This document shows, in pieces, positions 47,150-59,083 of a DNA stretch of 64,000 bases. Where the stretch lies: NCBI GenBank assembly GCA_032622095.1, contig CP136062.1, positions 152,948,875 through 153,012,874 on the forward strand, written 5' to 3'. Both the position numbers and the translations under genes were made by a program. The notes under the pieces were generated by a model. It did no database searches. It was not told the origin of the DNA and saw only the letters and a list, made by a program, of their open reading frames with translations. This DNA comes from Siphonodentalium dalli. Its lineage: Eukaryota > Mollusca > Scaphopoda > Gadilida > Siphonodentaliidae. The stretch's first letter is position 1. Every line of letters starts with the position of its first letter.

Positions 47150-47345
47150 GCGAGCTCTGATTAATTTTCTCGAGCTTGGAACCGCCAGAAATGGCACGTC
47201 GGTCTACCCGTGGGAGACACGGACCAATTAGTACTCTGTGCTCGTATCTTAATACCTCCGATCCTTCGTGCTGATGGGAATTTAATTACACCCGTAATAT
47301 CGCACGTCGCCATACAGAATTTCCAGGTAGATTAAGAGGGAACTC
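47150..47345. promoter_or_regulatory. Single-copy GC-richer island
   Basis: GAGCGAGCTCTGATTAATTT through TCTGGTCACCAATTTCGG. It carries GATTAATT, CCAATTAG and TTTAATTAC homeodomain-like cores close together. No coding frame. Confidence 0.2.
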
Positions 47346-47956
47346 TGGTCACCAATTTCGGCGATATTATGCTGTACATCCGTCCTGTCGTCGCCCATTT
47401 TTTCAGTTTTCTTTTTCAAAGTGAGTTAACTCTTAACATTATAAATGATTGCGGTGTATTGACACATGGTGTGCCATGGGCGGCTTTTAGCCTATACGTT
47501 CAACCTCGTCGTGAAACAATCCACCATAATAACATATGTTCTGCCGACAGTGATTCATAGAAATTTGACATTTATTCCGAAGAATGATCAGCTCAAAATG
47601 CGCCATGTCCGTTTAAATTCACATCAACAAAATTAGATAATGAGATAAACCTGGCAAGGTGGGTACGAGTTAGAATGGTGTTTTTTTTTTACATAGAATC
47701 GCAACTCACTGATAATCTAAGGAACAGAAGTTGCACTGGCAAGTGCACCCGAGTGTGACTTGTGACGAGTGTGACTCCCAGTTGAGGTGGGTAGATGGCA
47801 AGACATTGATATCGAAGATCGTATCTGCACGCTATGCTATTCGTCAAGCGTTTGCGACGAATTCCACTACTTGCTTAAGGGTGAAACATTTAATTTACTT
47901 AGAAATCGCCTACTGCCGAAAGAATTCACAAAAAGGCCATATTTATAGTCATGCTA

Positions 47957-48215
47957 TTTCCGATATGAACTCTTCAACTGTTGAATGTTTGTTACCAAAA
48001 CCCAACGCTGTGTTGCCACGTGCTTGACAACAATATTCATCTTAGAATAAAGATCAATTTCCGATTATCGTCGTAGCCGGATTCTCTCTTGCTTATTGTC
48101 ACGTGGTTCAACGTGTAGCGAATTAGGGGAACAGCCATAATACATCTCTGTATATAGCGATCTGAAACACGCCTCTATGATCACGAAGGAGGCTACCACA
48201 TAGTGTACCATTAAA
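47957..48215. repeat. Local duplication, copy 1 (without minisatellite)
   Basis: TTTCCGATATGAACTCTTCA, TTGACAACAATATTCATCTT and CAGCCATAATACATCTCTGT recur in copy 2 at 48473 and 49570-49790. At the point where copy 2 has the minisatellite, this copy has a single diverged unit (CCCAACGCTGTGTTGCCACG). Confidence 0.75.
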
Positions 48216-48472
48216 GATAAAAACATTCAGATCAAGGAATTTCACCCCCCCCCACAGTTGATCTGATACCTTGAACTCTCCAACTGGTTGCACAACCTTA
48301 TACATCTCTTATCGCTGAAATAGTCCAACTGATGTCCATTTTAGTGTAAAATTCGACTGGATATAGTAATATTCGATTCTTTGTTTTACCTAAAAACATA
48401 AAACAGACTAATTTTTCGCTTAACAATTGGTTAATTATTCTTATTTCTAAATATCAGGACAGTATTTGTCGT

Positions 48473-49790
48473 TTCCGACATGAACTATCCAACTGTTGAA
48501 TTGTTGTTACCAAAGATGGGGCTAGACACACCCAACCTCATGTCGTCCGTCCCTGATCCAACCCCATGTCGTCACGTCCCTGGTCCAACCCCATGTCGCC
48601 TCGTTCCTGACCCAACCTCATGTCGTCACGTCCCTGATCCAACCCCATGTCGTCACGTCCCTGATCCAACCCCGTGTCGTCACGTCCCTGGTCCAACCTC
48701 ATGTGACATCCCTGACCCAACCTCATGTCGTCCGTCCCTGATCCAATCCCATGTCGTCACGTCCCTAATCCAATCCCGTGTCGTCACTTCTCTGATCCAA
48801 CCCCCATGTCGCCACGTCCCTGATCCCCAACCCCATGTCATCACGTCCCTGATCCAACCTCATGTCGTCACGTCCCTGATCAAACCCCGTGTCGTCAAGT
48901 CCCTGGTCCAACCCCATGTCGCCACGTCCCTGATCAAACCCCATGTCGCCACGTCCCTGACCCAACCTCATGTCGTCACGTCCCTGACCCCCAACCCCAT
49001 GTCATCACGTCCCTGACCCAACCTCATGTCGTCAAGTCCCTGATCCAACCCCATGTCGTCACGTCCCTGATCCCCAACCCCATGTCATCACGTCCCTGAC
49101 CCAACCTCATGTCGCCACGTCCCTGACCCAACCTCATGTCGTCACGTCCCTGATCCCCAACCCCATGTCATCACGTCCCTGATCCAACCCCATGTCACGT
49201 CCCTGATCAAACCCCGTGTCGTCACGTCCCTGATCCAACCCCATGTCACGTCCCTGATCAAACCCCGTGTCGTCACGTCCCTGATCCAACCCCATGTCAC
49301 GTCCCTGATCAAACCCCGTGTCGTCACGTCCCTGATCAAACCCCGTGTCGTCACGTCCCTGACCCAACCCCATGTCGTCAAGTCCCTGATCCCCAACCCC
49401 ATGTCATCACGTCCCTGATCCAACCCCATGTCACGTCCCTGATCAAACCCCGTGTCGTCACGTCCCTGATCCAACCCCATGTCACGTCCCTGATCAAACC
49501 CCGTGTCGTCACGTCCCTGATCAAACCCCGTGTCGTCACGTCCCTGATCCAACCCCTTGTCGTCACGTCCCTGACAACAATATTCATCGTAGAATAAAGA
49601 TCAATTTCCGATTGTCGTCATAACGAGATTCTCTCTTGCATATCGTCACGTGGTTAAATGTGTAGCGAATTAGTGGAACAGCCATAATACATCTCTGTAA
49701 ACAGGGATTTGATCTGAAACACGCATCTATGGTGTAGATGGCCAGGAGGGTGGCATACCACACAGTGTAGCATAGAAATCCTCCCCCAGT
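48473..49790. repeat. Local duplication, copy 2 (with minisatellite inside)
   Basis: The flanks 48473-48520 and 49570-49790 match copy 1 on either side of the minisatellite (ACATGAACTATCCAACTGTT, CAACAATATTCATCGTAGAA). Confidence 0.75.
48538..49572. repeat. 27-bp GC-rich minisatellite, about 38 units
   Basis: Basic unit CCCTGATCCAACCCCATGTC GTCACGT. Shorter units (CATGTCACGTCCCTGAT) alternate with full ones from 49180 to 49555, forming a higher-order pattern, and CCCCAACC insertions mark others. It keeps long frames open on both strands. Confidence 0.95.
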
Positions 49791-51048
49791 TGTTACAACA
49801 AGAACATCAACTGTTACGAGTGGCTCGCGATGCCTCCATGCTTGGAATAACCTCAGTCTCTGAGCCACAGACTGGGATATCGCGCAGCTGTTTATCACCA
49901 AGGCACACACCTGTGAGCCACACGGCCCACACCGGAATTATGTATTGGATGTTGCATGTATGTTATAAGCTGGTCTGGGAAATCTTGAATTCAACTTTAT
50001 TATAGTCGTTTATATAGTGTTGCTACATTTGGCAGTGTCAAATCCAAGTTGTTGGCCTTTGTCGGAAGTATATTACGTGTATGAGATGTATTTATTTATC
50101 ACGTAATTAGCCCCTAAATCCGACCTCATATTTGTTGTAGTAAGACACACGTGTATTATCGGCACGCGCAGTGACGTAAGAGATTACCGTAATGCTACCG
50201 ATGTCAGTGTCGGAACTTTAATATTATGTTAATTAGAATATAATTATGATATCCAATTTGTGTTGGGTTTATTTAGTGTTGAATGTGAGATAAACATGGG
50301 TGATAAACAGGGTGTGAGATAAACATGAATGATAAAGGTGTTTGAATAATGTTTTCAACATGAAAAGATACATTTAAAATGGAACTATATTTTTTCTTGA
50401 ATGTTTCTTTACTTCCTCTTTGGTTGTGATAATGAAATCAATATTAATTTTGTTTAACCCCAGCTAAAATGTGATTATGTGATAAAATTGATCTCAATTG
50501 AGTCGCAATTCTAAACTAAATTTATTAACCCCATCCACTAAATTCCATATAGAATTGCGACTCATTTAAAATCCTCTATATAATTATGCATATATAAACA
50601 CAGCCACATATGTTGGTCACTAGGGCAAAAACAATCACAAGGCTAGTTTTGAAGACCCGAAGACAACGTTTCGCTGTAAATGATATAGTGAGCATATTGG
50701 ATAGGTGTTCGGTAATTTCTACAGGCAGTGGAGTTATTTCTCGGCGAAATCAATCTCCTTTTCTTCAGAAATAAAGCTGAAAAAATCGTGGTATGGCCTA
50801 CACGACTAAAACAGCGATAATCCCAATAAAACCAAACCCAAATGGATCAAATGATACCGATGACCACCGGTTATCGCTTCCACGCCGCGGTCCAAAGCTA
50901 GGTTGCGGTTGACCAGGAATAACGGCATGGGTTATCTTTATTTTGTAACATGTGGTTCGTACGTAGCTGATTGATTATTAAGTCGGGATGTGCCCCGATC
51001 CAGTCTATCGTGTTATATAATTATGTAAGTTCTAAATATATGCTGATA
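49791..51048. other. No gene seen; A/T-rich intergenic
   Basis: Includes a small inverted repeat (GAGTCGCAATTCTA at about 50501 against TAGAATTGCGACTC at about 50553), a probable small MITE. No coding signal. Confidence 0.4.
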
Positions 51049-51764
51049 TGTGACCCGCCATATCAAATCCAGTCGTAAGTCGGGATTTTTTGTATATGAA
51101 TATACAAATTTGTGTCTTACGCTTTTGATCCAGTCAGGGCTACCTGTCCTCAGGGATTTTACTCGTCTTTTACAAAGTTTTAGCTAATATACATGTAATT
51201 TATTTTTCAGATAGGTTGTGTTTTATTCACGTTACTGTGTATGTACATATTCATTGTTTTACAAGTCAGTTAAGAGCTTAATGGTCATGTTTGTAATTTA
51301 AAATGCCTGACTTTATAAATAAAGCTTTTGAACTTTTGAACTTTTTGAACCCTGTGCCAATGCATTCTCTTATATATGCGAGTCGACCATAGGTCGCCTC
51401 GCATATATAAGAGAATGCATTGGCCTAACAATTTTTTACAATTTAATAAATTTTTCTTGTATTCGTTAACAATTTTATAATTTCACCCATATACAGAGCC
51501 CCAGACAAACATGAGCAGACGACACTCTTATATATGCTTCTATATATGTGTGGGGCTCCCTGCAGGGTAATGGATGTTTTTTATTTTATGTCCTAAAAAT
51601 TGTAAGAAACATTTATTTAAAAAAAATGATAAAAAATTGTTAGGCCAATGCATTCTCTTATATATGCGAGGCGACCTTTGGTCGACTCGCATATATAAGA
51701 GAAAGCATTTGCACAGGGTAAAAAAAATCCCGACTTACGACTGGATTTGTTATGGCGGGGTCAT
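51049..51764. mobile_element. TA-flanked MITE with hairpin pair and LINE insertion
   Basis: It has the same terminal repeats as 35604-36055 (GACCCGCCATATCAAATCCA) and hairpins at 51357-51423 and 51645-51711, the second with several mismatches. About 280 bp of LINE tail lie between the left end and the first hairpin. Its inner spacer is the reverse complement of the one at 35724-35935. Confidence 0.78.
51070..51350 (+). mobile_element. LINE 3' end inserted in a TA-flanked MITE
   Basis: The segment ends AATAAAGCTTTTGAAC followed by TTTTGAAC repeats, a typical LINE tail. It separates the left terminal repeat of the TA-flanked element (51049) from its first hairpin (51357). The sister element at 35604 lacks this stretch, which supports a later insertion. 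Confidence 0.5.
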
Positions 51765-51774
51765 ATATTCCTAG

Positions 51775-52000
51775 ACAACGAATACAATTCAGAGAACAGA
51801 AATACCTCATATAAATTTAATATCATAGAATCAGCATCATCTATTTCAACCTTTCGTAGACTTGAAAACATCATATGGCAATTACCCATCATGAACTCAA
51901 TATTTCCATCCAATGTACAAATTTATTTGTGGTTATTATGTAATCAATTTTGTACATTGTATTCTCATATTTCGTTGCCAAATAAAAATCAAATCAAATA
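51775..52000 (+). mobile_element. LINE 3' end with (CAAAT)n tail
   Basis: About 190 bp without a clear frame ends in GCCAAATAAAAATCAAATCA and related repeats at 51975-52000, a LINE-like tail on the plus strand. It starts immediately to the right of the TA-flanked element ending near 51764. Confidence 0.4.
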
Positions 52001-52039
52001 AAAAATCAAAACTTGCTATTTTTCTGATATATCAAGAAT

Positions 52040-52345
52040 AAATTTCGTGTATTCATTCGAGGCTTCGTGGCCGCCTACCGTCGATATTGTGACGTCATGT
52101 TAGCACATTGGCGCTAGCGATATCAAGCACAGACGGACGAGATGGCCTCCAGTAGTATGGCAATTAGTGGGCAATTAACGTGATTAGCCCAACGAGGGGT
52201 CTGCAGTGGTCTCTGCGCCGGGCTGGCACAATTGCCCAGCCATTCTGCACGGTGCAGATCATACTGGTGAATTCTGAGGTTAACGAGAGATGTCACTATT
52301 GAGTGGCTGTTTTCGCACCACGCGGCTCCTGGAAGGAGGGCGACA
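52040..52345. promoter_or_regulatory. Single-copy GC-richer island, possible conserved element
   Basis: About 300 bp of non-repetitive, GC-richer sequence with TGACGTCA (CRE-like), GGGCAATTAACGTGATTAGC (homeodomain-like cores) and GCCGGGCTGGCACAATTGCC. It has no long frame and lies about 20 kb upstream of FoxF. Confidence 0.25.
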
Positions 52346-52465
52346 CACTGGGAATAAAACGTAGATATTTCGTACGTTCCATGAGGAAAACGTTCATATC
52401 ATTGTACATTTGCAAGAAAAAAAATCATGGCTATCGAGGCGTCCGATCTAGGCGGAGTACAATAA

Positions 52466-52716
52466 TCCTTTAATAACTAAATACGCACACCGATGAGTAG
52501 ATATCACTTATATAGGAAATGTTCAGATAATATACGTTCAACAAACGACCATGTTGCACTTAATATCTGAACAGTGAACATTTCCCTCCAAAAATAGGTC
52601 TCCTTCTGTCATCTGCTTATTTTTCCTGAGCACCCCTCTATATATGAATAATAGACCATTCCAACGTATACTGCTATAACTGAGTGTGAGAATCCATTCA
52701 GTAGAGAAAGTGCTAA
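52466..52716. mobile_element. TTAA MITE, CTATACTAAAT family, decayed ends
   Basis: It carries AATAATAGACCATTCCAACG, TTCTGTCATCTGC and the end GAGAATCCATTCAGTAGAGA. Both TTAA sites are mutated, so the boundaries are approximate. Confidence 0.5.
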
Positions 52717-53714
52717 AAGAACGAAATTATACAAACACACTTGGCTCATTTAAACCTAAAAAACAGCTTTTTTCATGTTTGTGTATATTAATGGTTAAAG
52801 GCCCACTTAATATTCGAATCACCAGATCACATTTTATGACATGGTTCTACCAATATTCCATTCAATAAACCCATTCTATAAATTGTGATATGCAACATGA
52901 AATAGTGCCAGATGTACCAAAATGTATTATTGTTGCGCAAACGTGACCGTTGACTTCCGGTTTGGCTATGCGTCTCAAAATACCAATATTTTCCCAACAA
53001 AATCTAATGAATGAAGAGTTATTTCATTACATTTACGCAATTAAATACGTCAAAGAATATTTATCTGGGACTATTTCTTTACGCGGGCAAAAACGCAGTT
53101 ACCTGAAAAGTCATCACATTCATTATAGACGCCGATGTTAGTTTCACGTTCCATTTGTTGATTAAAGTATGTTTTATCAAGATTTTGGATCATGTAATAA
53201 ATATAATCTACAACTCAAATTTACAAAACTCGCCAAAGGCTCGGTCCAGACCTAATTTACTGGACGAGTTTTGTAAATTCCGCTATAAACTGGGGACTCG
53301 TTGTAGATCATCTGTATATACAACATATTACATATTATATACCATTTGAAAGAGGAAGCTCCAACACATTGTATCAACTTAGCCGGTCGAATAAACTGTG
53401 AACATATTATTTTTGTCAAGGTACCGACTTGTGTTCTGTGCTTAATTTCTGTCTGGTCTGCACTGCAAGTTTATTATTCTCAATGAAAGAGGAATAACGT
53501 GGTGTGAATTATGATGCATTCTGGGGTAAATAACGGGGGCAGTCATGGGGTGAATCGGATAATCTCCATTATTCGGTGGACACCCCTGGGCCACAGCTGC
53601 ATGTTCGTATTATTGTGGAATATATATATATGTTTGCTTCCTCTTCCAAATAGAATATAATATTGAATAGGTTGTGTTTAATGTGATCTGGGCTTTCGAA
53701 AATTAAGTGGACAT

Positions 53715-53830
53715 TTAAAGCCACATGGCACTTTGCGCTCCAAAATGCATCTTATAATTTTCGCTTTTGATTTGTTCTCGGTATCGAAATATATATAGGT
53801 GGATAAATACGTGAACTAGCATTATAGAAT
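53715..53830. mobile_element. Terminal fragment of the GCGCTCCAAAATA family
   Basis: It starts TTAAAGCCACATGGCACTTT at TTAA 53715-53718 and matches the inverse of 22700-22818 through the GGATAAATACGTGAACTA stretch, then is cut by a LINE tail. Confidence 0.55.
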
Positions 53831-54250
53831 AGAATATAATTTATTAAGCAAAATACGTCCCTGGGTTGGGACAGGTTGCCATACATAGATATAATATTAC
53901 TACGATACATGAACACACATCACATGGATAATAATAACATCACTCAGTCATGTAACTTAATAAACATTATATAATAATATTTATGTATTGTTCAATCTGC
54001 ACTCGAAAAACCTCCCACGCCCCATGCATGTATAACAGGCATTGAAAACATAAAAATAAACGAACATTAAAATCTCTCCTGTATATTTAAGACGTGTAAT
54101 TCATATTGTTTACACGAATTCCCTCATTTCACTGTTTAATCGTATAAGATGGGCTCTTCGAATTGCCCTGTTGCGAAAGATATCCCTTTAATTGGTTTGA
54201 ATTTACTGCACTATGAAATGGTCACATATATTTAATATTGTCTTGAAACT
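53818..54250 (-). mobile_element. LINE 3' end with (ATTCT)n tail
   Basis: The minus strand ends in TAATAAATTATATTCTATTCTA at about 53822-53845, preceded by up to 400 bp of A/T-rich sequence without an open frame. The architecture matches the other LINE tails here. The extent is approximate. Confidence 0.4.
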
Positions 54251-55319
54251 GGATCTCATTCCCTTTTTAAAGGCGGATTCCGGATTCCAGGGGGACATAG
54301 TTGATGTTCGATCTTTTTATTATATAGAATTTACTATAAATATATAGTATAGATTTATGGTGTCAAATCGTAGGTGGCACCTACCGTGCATTGATATAGC
54401 GTACGAGGGATGAGTTTCCATACATAGCCGCACGGGCGCCCGAAGTTTTAGGGGAGGGGGAGACTTTTTGCCCGATTTATTTTACAATGATTTAGGCTGT
54501 GGACACACGTACCACAGTTGCGATGGCATAGTAGGTATGACAATTTATTTTGGTGACAATTGCTCGTCATATTTCTGAGCCATAGCTAGCGTGTCGCCCG
54601 CTGAGTTTCCGCACAATGAGTTGACTCGACCAATTAACCCATGGCGTTTCACCAAGGATGATCTCTACTCAATACGTTTATCTATACACTGTGTTCTCTA
54701 CGATATATATAATTGCAAGATCGATTTCCAGAATTGTGTTTGGCCGTGACAATCCCTCATTCACTCACATATCATGATGCATGCAGTAAGTTTTGTTGAT
54801 ATGATCTCAATTCATGTTTATCCACTTATATACATTGCATGCGTATTAAGACATTTCCCCAATTCGCTTTTTATTTTGCGACGTTTAGTTCTCCGCACAA
54901 TTCCGCTAATGTTATCACATGCATGGGCCAATTAAGCTGTGTCGGAACTTTTGGGGAACTGCAGCTGCGAGACTGTATTTGGAATAAACAAAGCGAACTA
55001 TACAAGGACCAAAAACAAGAAAAAGACTGATTATAACGAACTTTGGAGGACTCATTATGCGAATATACAGCGGGCGACATTGCTCGCGCGCAATGGCATA
55101 TTAACTATGACAACCAATTGTTACCAAACTTCACCATATATAATTGTCACACCTACTATGCCATCGCTACTGTGATACGTGTGTCCACAATTCAATTCAT
55201 TTATTCTGGTCATCGATACGATACGATTTTATTAGCTAAAGTTATCATGAATATTATGATGTTGAAGCTATATAATACAGAATATGGTAATACATAAAAT
55301 ACGTGAAGCATGCGCGAGT

Positions 55320-55560
55320 TGTGGGAGGGGTGGGAGTAGCTATGTAATTTCAGTGGGAATTGTGGCGTGGTGTTATGGTGGTTCTAATGAGGTTTCCTTT
55401 AGCAGAATTGGCGAAATCTAGAGTAAAGCCGCATGAAAATTACTAGGGGTGGGTGTTGTATCATAGGGGTGGGGTGAGGGATTGTGGTTCCAATGAAGTT
55501 TCATTTTGAAATCAGGGGCAAAATCTAGAGTGGTACCACATCCATAGGGAGGGGTTGGGG
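55320..55560. repeat. G-rich degenerate tandem repeat, ~95-bp period
   Basis: GTGGTTCTAATGAGGTTTCC and GTGGTTCCAATGAAGTTTCA recur with AAATCTAGAGT and runs of GGGGTGGG. It may form G-rich structures on the plus strand. Confidence 0.6.
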
Positions 55561-55605
55561 TATATAGTATGTCCATATTGTAGGATTGTTCAGCTTGGCC
55601 CATAG

Positions 55606-56070
55606 TTAAGCCCCAGGGTGTTCTTGGCAAAATTTGAGGGCTTTTTGGATAAAGAAAGTCAAATGGGCCAATATTCTACTTTTCCTAGTGTTGAAAAGTG
55701 CGTTCAGTTTCATCGTGTTTGGCCTGATATAGTAGTATGGTTCGATGTGTCTCTTCCTGATATCATTCAATTTTTGACATTTAAGGATAATGTGGAATTC
55801 GTCTCCTATTTCCAGGTTACATAGCTTGCATTTACGGTCGGTATACTCTGTGTTTGTCCAGGAACCCGTTTCAATTGGTAAATGATGATTTCTCGTTCTA
55901 AATTTCACTAATCGTGAGACGGTGCATTGATTCCTGGATAGGATGTACGGTTCTTTGCCAAAGTTAGTTTTTACTATTCTGTAGAATCCGTATTTGCTGG
56001 ACGATGATATAGAACCCCTCCATTCTTGAATAAATATGTCGTGTAGTCTTTCTGTTATATTATAGTAATA
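55606..56070 (-). pseudogene. LINE ORF C-terminal fragment with CCHC-type knuckle
   Basis: Reading from just inside the stop at 56071-56073 gives about 154 codons. It begins near ITERLHDIFIQEW and continues through YGFYRIVKTNFGKEPYILSR and LPIETGSWTNTEY to CKLCNLEIGDEFHIILKC. That Cys-x2-Cys...His...Cys pattern is the C-terminal knuckle of many invertebrate LINE proteins. The upstream RT domain is missing. It ends CQEHPGA before a stop at 55606. It lies within a larger region bounded by matching ends (54420-56515), so it may be nested in a DNA element. Confidence 0.72.
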
Positions 56071-56529
56071 TTACAGATGGGATGTTTTGAAATACATAAT
56101 CAGATACATAATATATATATGCATGCACATGCGTTATAATATATATATATAGAGCACATTTATACGAAAATATGGTAATGTTTATGCTTGTGTTGCTTTT
56201 AGATGGTAATAATTTTAATAATAATAATAGATTTGATCAATGTGGTCCAGTTAGTGGGGTTTGTGTTATGGATGCTACTCATGGTTGTAACGCAGTTTTT
56301 GTAGAATATACCTTCTATATACACAGAAATATTTAAAAAAAAAACATATATATGTTCGCGCAGAATTTTGAAAAATGCTGCAATTTGCCACAATTTGCCC
56401 CTGAATTACCATTGAAATTACCCGAAAATATCTGCAATTTGCCCGAAATTTCCCGAAGCTTTCAAAACGTTTAGGAGGGCTGCAACCCTCCCAGTCCCCT
56501 GTCACATACGGCTATGCACATGAGTCCTG

Positions 56530-56835
56530 GGTATGGCGTATGAGACGGACGATTCCACATTGTGCGACATCCTGCCCATATGGTGGCGCTGGCCCTCCGT
56601 AAATCTTCCAATAATATCTCACAAGCTGACACTCAATTGATATCTCATTTCACGGAGATTCGATGTGGGGGGTGCGACGAGTTGCGAGGATTTTATTCAC
56701 GAATCTTCGACTGACATCGCTCTTGGGGGAACACTCCTGCTGTCTTTGAATATAAAAGTCGTATCGAGTGATCACATCCCACGACTTAGTGTAGCTTGAG
56801 GGCGGTCTAGGTTACAATCCGCTATCCAATATATC
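56530..56835. promoter_or_regulatory. Single-copy GC-richer island
   Basis: About 300 bp beginning GTATGGCGTATGAGACGGAC, directly right of the element ending near 56515. It is non-repetitive, with GATATCTC and ACTCAATTGATAT sites. No frame of note. Confidence 0.2.
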
Positions 56836-57059
56836 AACGTGTCATTCTCCTCAAGATAAGACCCGGAGCCCCTATTGGGATGAAATTTGGCTTATTCCAA
56901 TAGGACTTTTCTAGGTTGGTGTATATCAATTTAAAGTGACATATAATGCTCGGACATCAAATCAAACCAACAAATGTAATTGATCCCTTTTCTCACAATA
57001 ATAATATATATATCTGTATTGCCTCCTATATGAAGAGATTATACATACATTATATTACA

Positions 57060-57238
57060 CAACATAAAAATTAAAGGAGAAACAATAAATAAATATTGAA
57101 TAAATATTGTGTTAACTAATTTTAATTATACATACCATGTTGTTTATATCGTTCATACTATAGAGCACATGAGTGTATTTTGCATTAACCCATGGCTCAA
57201 ATCCATTCATTTGTTGCATATATTATCTGTTGAGTATA
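57060..57238. mobile_element. Right arm of a GTACACTAAAT-family MITE
   Basis: TACCATGTTGTTTATATCGTTCAT and CCCATGGCTCAAATCCATTC match the right arm at 29880-30000. It stops at GAGTATAAAAGAAGAT, where the LINE fragment begins, so the LINE probably inserted here. Confidence 0.55.
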
Positions 57239-57239
57239 A

Positions 57240-58171
57240 AAGAAGATAAATGAAATAGTAAATCGTGTTTCTGGTCGATTATCAATGCTTAGAAAAATGA
57301 AATATAAACTTAGCCGCAAATCCCTAAATTTAATGTACATATCTTACATTCTTCCTCTTATGGAATATGGAGATATTATCTGGGACTGTGCCCCCGATTC
57401 TCTTCTAAATACATTAGACAAATTGCAAATAGAAGCGGCTCGAATAATGTCGGGCTTAACTCGCTCATGTCCCACATATAGACTATTTATAGAATTGGGT
57501 TGGCAATCACTGCAAGATCGAAGTAAATATCGTAAATTAAAAATGTTCAACCGAATCCAAGCTGGAAGTGCTCCGAAATATTTGACTGATATATTACCTC
57601 CTCGTTACGGGGACAACACTAATTACCCTTCCCGATATCCCTACCGATTTAACTCTTTATCCCGAAAGACTGAATATTATAACAAATCATTCTTTCCCTC
57701 TATGATTGTCCAGTGGAACAAATTTCTTGATAACATCGCGAAAAGTGAAAATAATAATAATAAAGACAATAAGATGAACATAGACAAAGAGACCATAGAG
57801 CAAAAACCAGTCGCGATGAAAGTTGTACCGAAACCTCCTCCCTTCTACCTCGTCGGAAGCCGGGAGAGGAACATACTGCACGCTAAACTGCGAAACAATT
57901 GTAGTAATCTTAATTTTGACAAACATATTAATCATATTGCCGATTCGCCGAGATGTTGTTGTGGTGCACCCGAGGAAACGGCATACCATTTCTTTTTCGA
58001 ATGCCCTTACTTTATTTACGAAGACAAAAACTTCTCGATAGTATATCTAGACTGGGCATTCTACATCTGACCAATGGAAATATTCTATTCGGCTCCACCC
58101 ATGAGGCTGAGCAAATAAATTACAAGCTATTCATTGCTGCCCAAAAGTATATTATGGAAACACCGATTTAA
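57240..58171 (+). pseudogene. Non-LTR retrotransposon (LINE) C-terminal fragment, frameshifted
   Basis: The frame is open from a stop at 57237 and gives a typical C-terminal end of a LINE reverse transcriptase ORF. The first recognisable block is NRVSGRLSMLRKMKYKLSRK, followed by the LMEYGDIIWDC block just after the palm/thumb region. A Cys/His knuckle comes later (CCCGAPEETAYHFFFECPYF). Near 58010-58030 a single-base shift moves the reading from the first frame to one that ends in STHEAEQINYKLFIAAQKYI and stops at 58171. The catalytic RT core and endonuclease are absent, so this is a 5'-truncated dead copy. It begins beside a partial TTAA element (57060-57238). It is a transposable-element relic, not a host gene. 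Confidence 0.85.
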
Positions 58172-58370
58172 TGATTAATAATATATAAAAACGAGCGAAA
58201 GATTGAACATATACTTATAAGACAAATATCACATCATCGATCGACGGTTCACATCTCATACCCTCCCATACTGACGCAAGCAATACACATATCCTTTGAC
58301 ATCCTAATGTGTATCCCCGATTTTATCTTAATTAATATATCATACAAGTGTTCTTTGTATACCTATATAT

Positions 58371-58740
58371 TATACTAGCCGATGAGCCCGACGTTGTCCG
58401 GGCTATTAAAAAACCAAATTTCAAGTCGATAGCTCCACCCGTTTCCGAGATCTGGTCTGCGCATGCGCGAAGCTGGCGTCGCACGGGCTCGGCGACCCGA
58501 TAAAATTCGTATCCGGGGCAAGATACATTCACATAGCAAATTTCAAGTCGATAGCTCCACCCGTTTCCGAGATCGGGTCTGCGCATGCGCTGCACGGGCG
58601 TCGCACGGGCTCGCCAATACGACAACGACCGTGTCCGTTGGATTTTACCCCTAGATAGGAAGTTTGGTCTCGATCGGTGGAGAATCGTAGATTTGTATAA
58701 ATGACAGACAGACAAACAGATAGATTGTATCAAAATATAT
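58371..58740. repeat. GC-rich dispersed repeat with internal 50-bp duplication
   Basis: This sharply GC-rich block follows a LINE 3' region. Two direct copies of a ~50-bp unit (58417-58470 and 58537-58590) share TTTCAAGTCGATAGCTCCAC and CTGCGCATGCGC. It opens with an imperfect short hairpin (GCCCGACGTTGTCCGGGC) and closes with ACAGACAGACAAACAGATAG, like the 3' tails of RTE-type or SINE-type elements in other invertebrates. The assignment to a family is uncertain. Confidence 0.5.
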
Positions 58741-59083
58741 AAGAGAGATATGTAAATTATCTACACACCATTACTGGTGTTTGTCAAAGTTTAGTGGGGT
58801 ATATCAATACTCATTCACGATCATATCATTGAGGTCCGGAGGATGTGGGTTATCTCTCGAATACAGATTGTATCAAAATATATAGGAGAGAAGAAGAAGA
58901 TGTATTGCAGGCAGGAAGCCTAACTCCTTTTGTTAATTGCCAATTGTTTGTTGGAACGGGGCGTCATTAAGTTAGCAATAACTTGTGCCCCAATCCAATT
59001 AGCTATTTTTGCTAATAAAATATGTTGAAACTAAAGAAGATGGTCCAATAAAGGGCCGGATTTAGTGTACAGTACCCCTTTAA

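Larger units (their letters stand above)
54420..56515. mobile_element. ~2.1-kb region bounded by matching element ends
   Basis: ACATAGCCGCACGGGCGCCC with GACTTTTTGCCCGA at the left and a run of TTTGCCC/CCCGAA units, GGAGGGCTGCAACCCTCC and ACATACGGCTATG at the right match the two ends of 45936-46740. The middle holds a LINE fragment and a G-rich tandem repeat. Whether it is one element or two fragments is unclear. Confidence 0.4.

Noticed and set aside
48480-49552. Long open frames on both strands (178 and 136 codons)
   Set aside because: The unit length of the 27-bp minisatellite keeps frames open on both strands; the peptides are pure repeats.
35724-51644. Inner spacer inverted between the TA-flanked elements at 35604 and 51049
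   Set aside because: The outer ends and hairpins are symmetric, so insertion in the opposite orientation explains it without a spacer flip.
58379-58412. Possible hammerhead ribozyme core (CGATGAGCCCG...CGGGC)
   Set aside because: The required GAAA after stem II is absent and the first core differs from CUGANGA.
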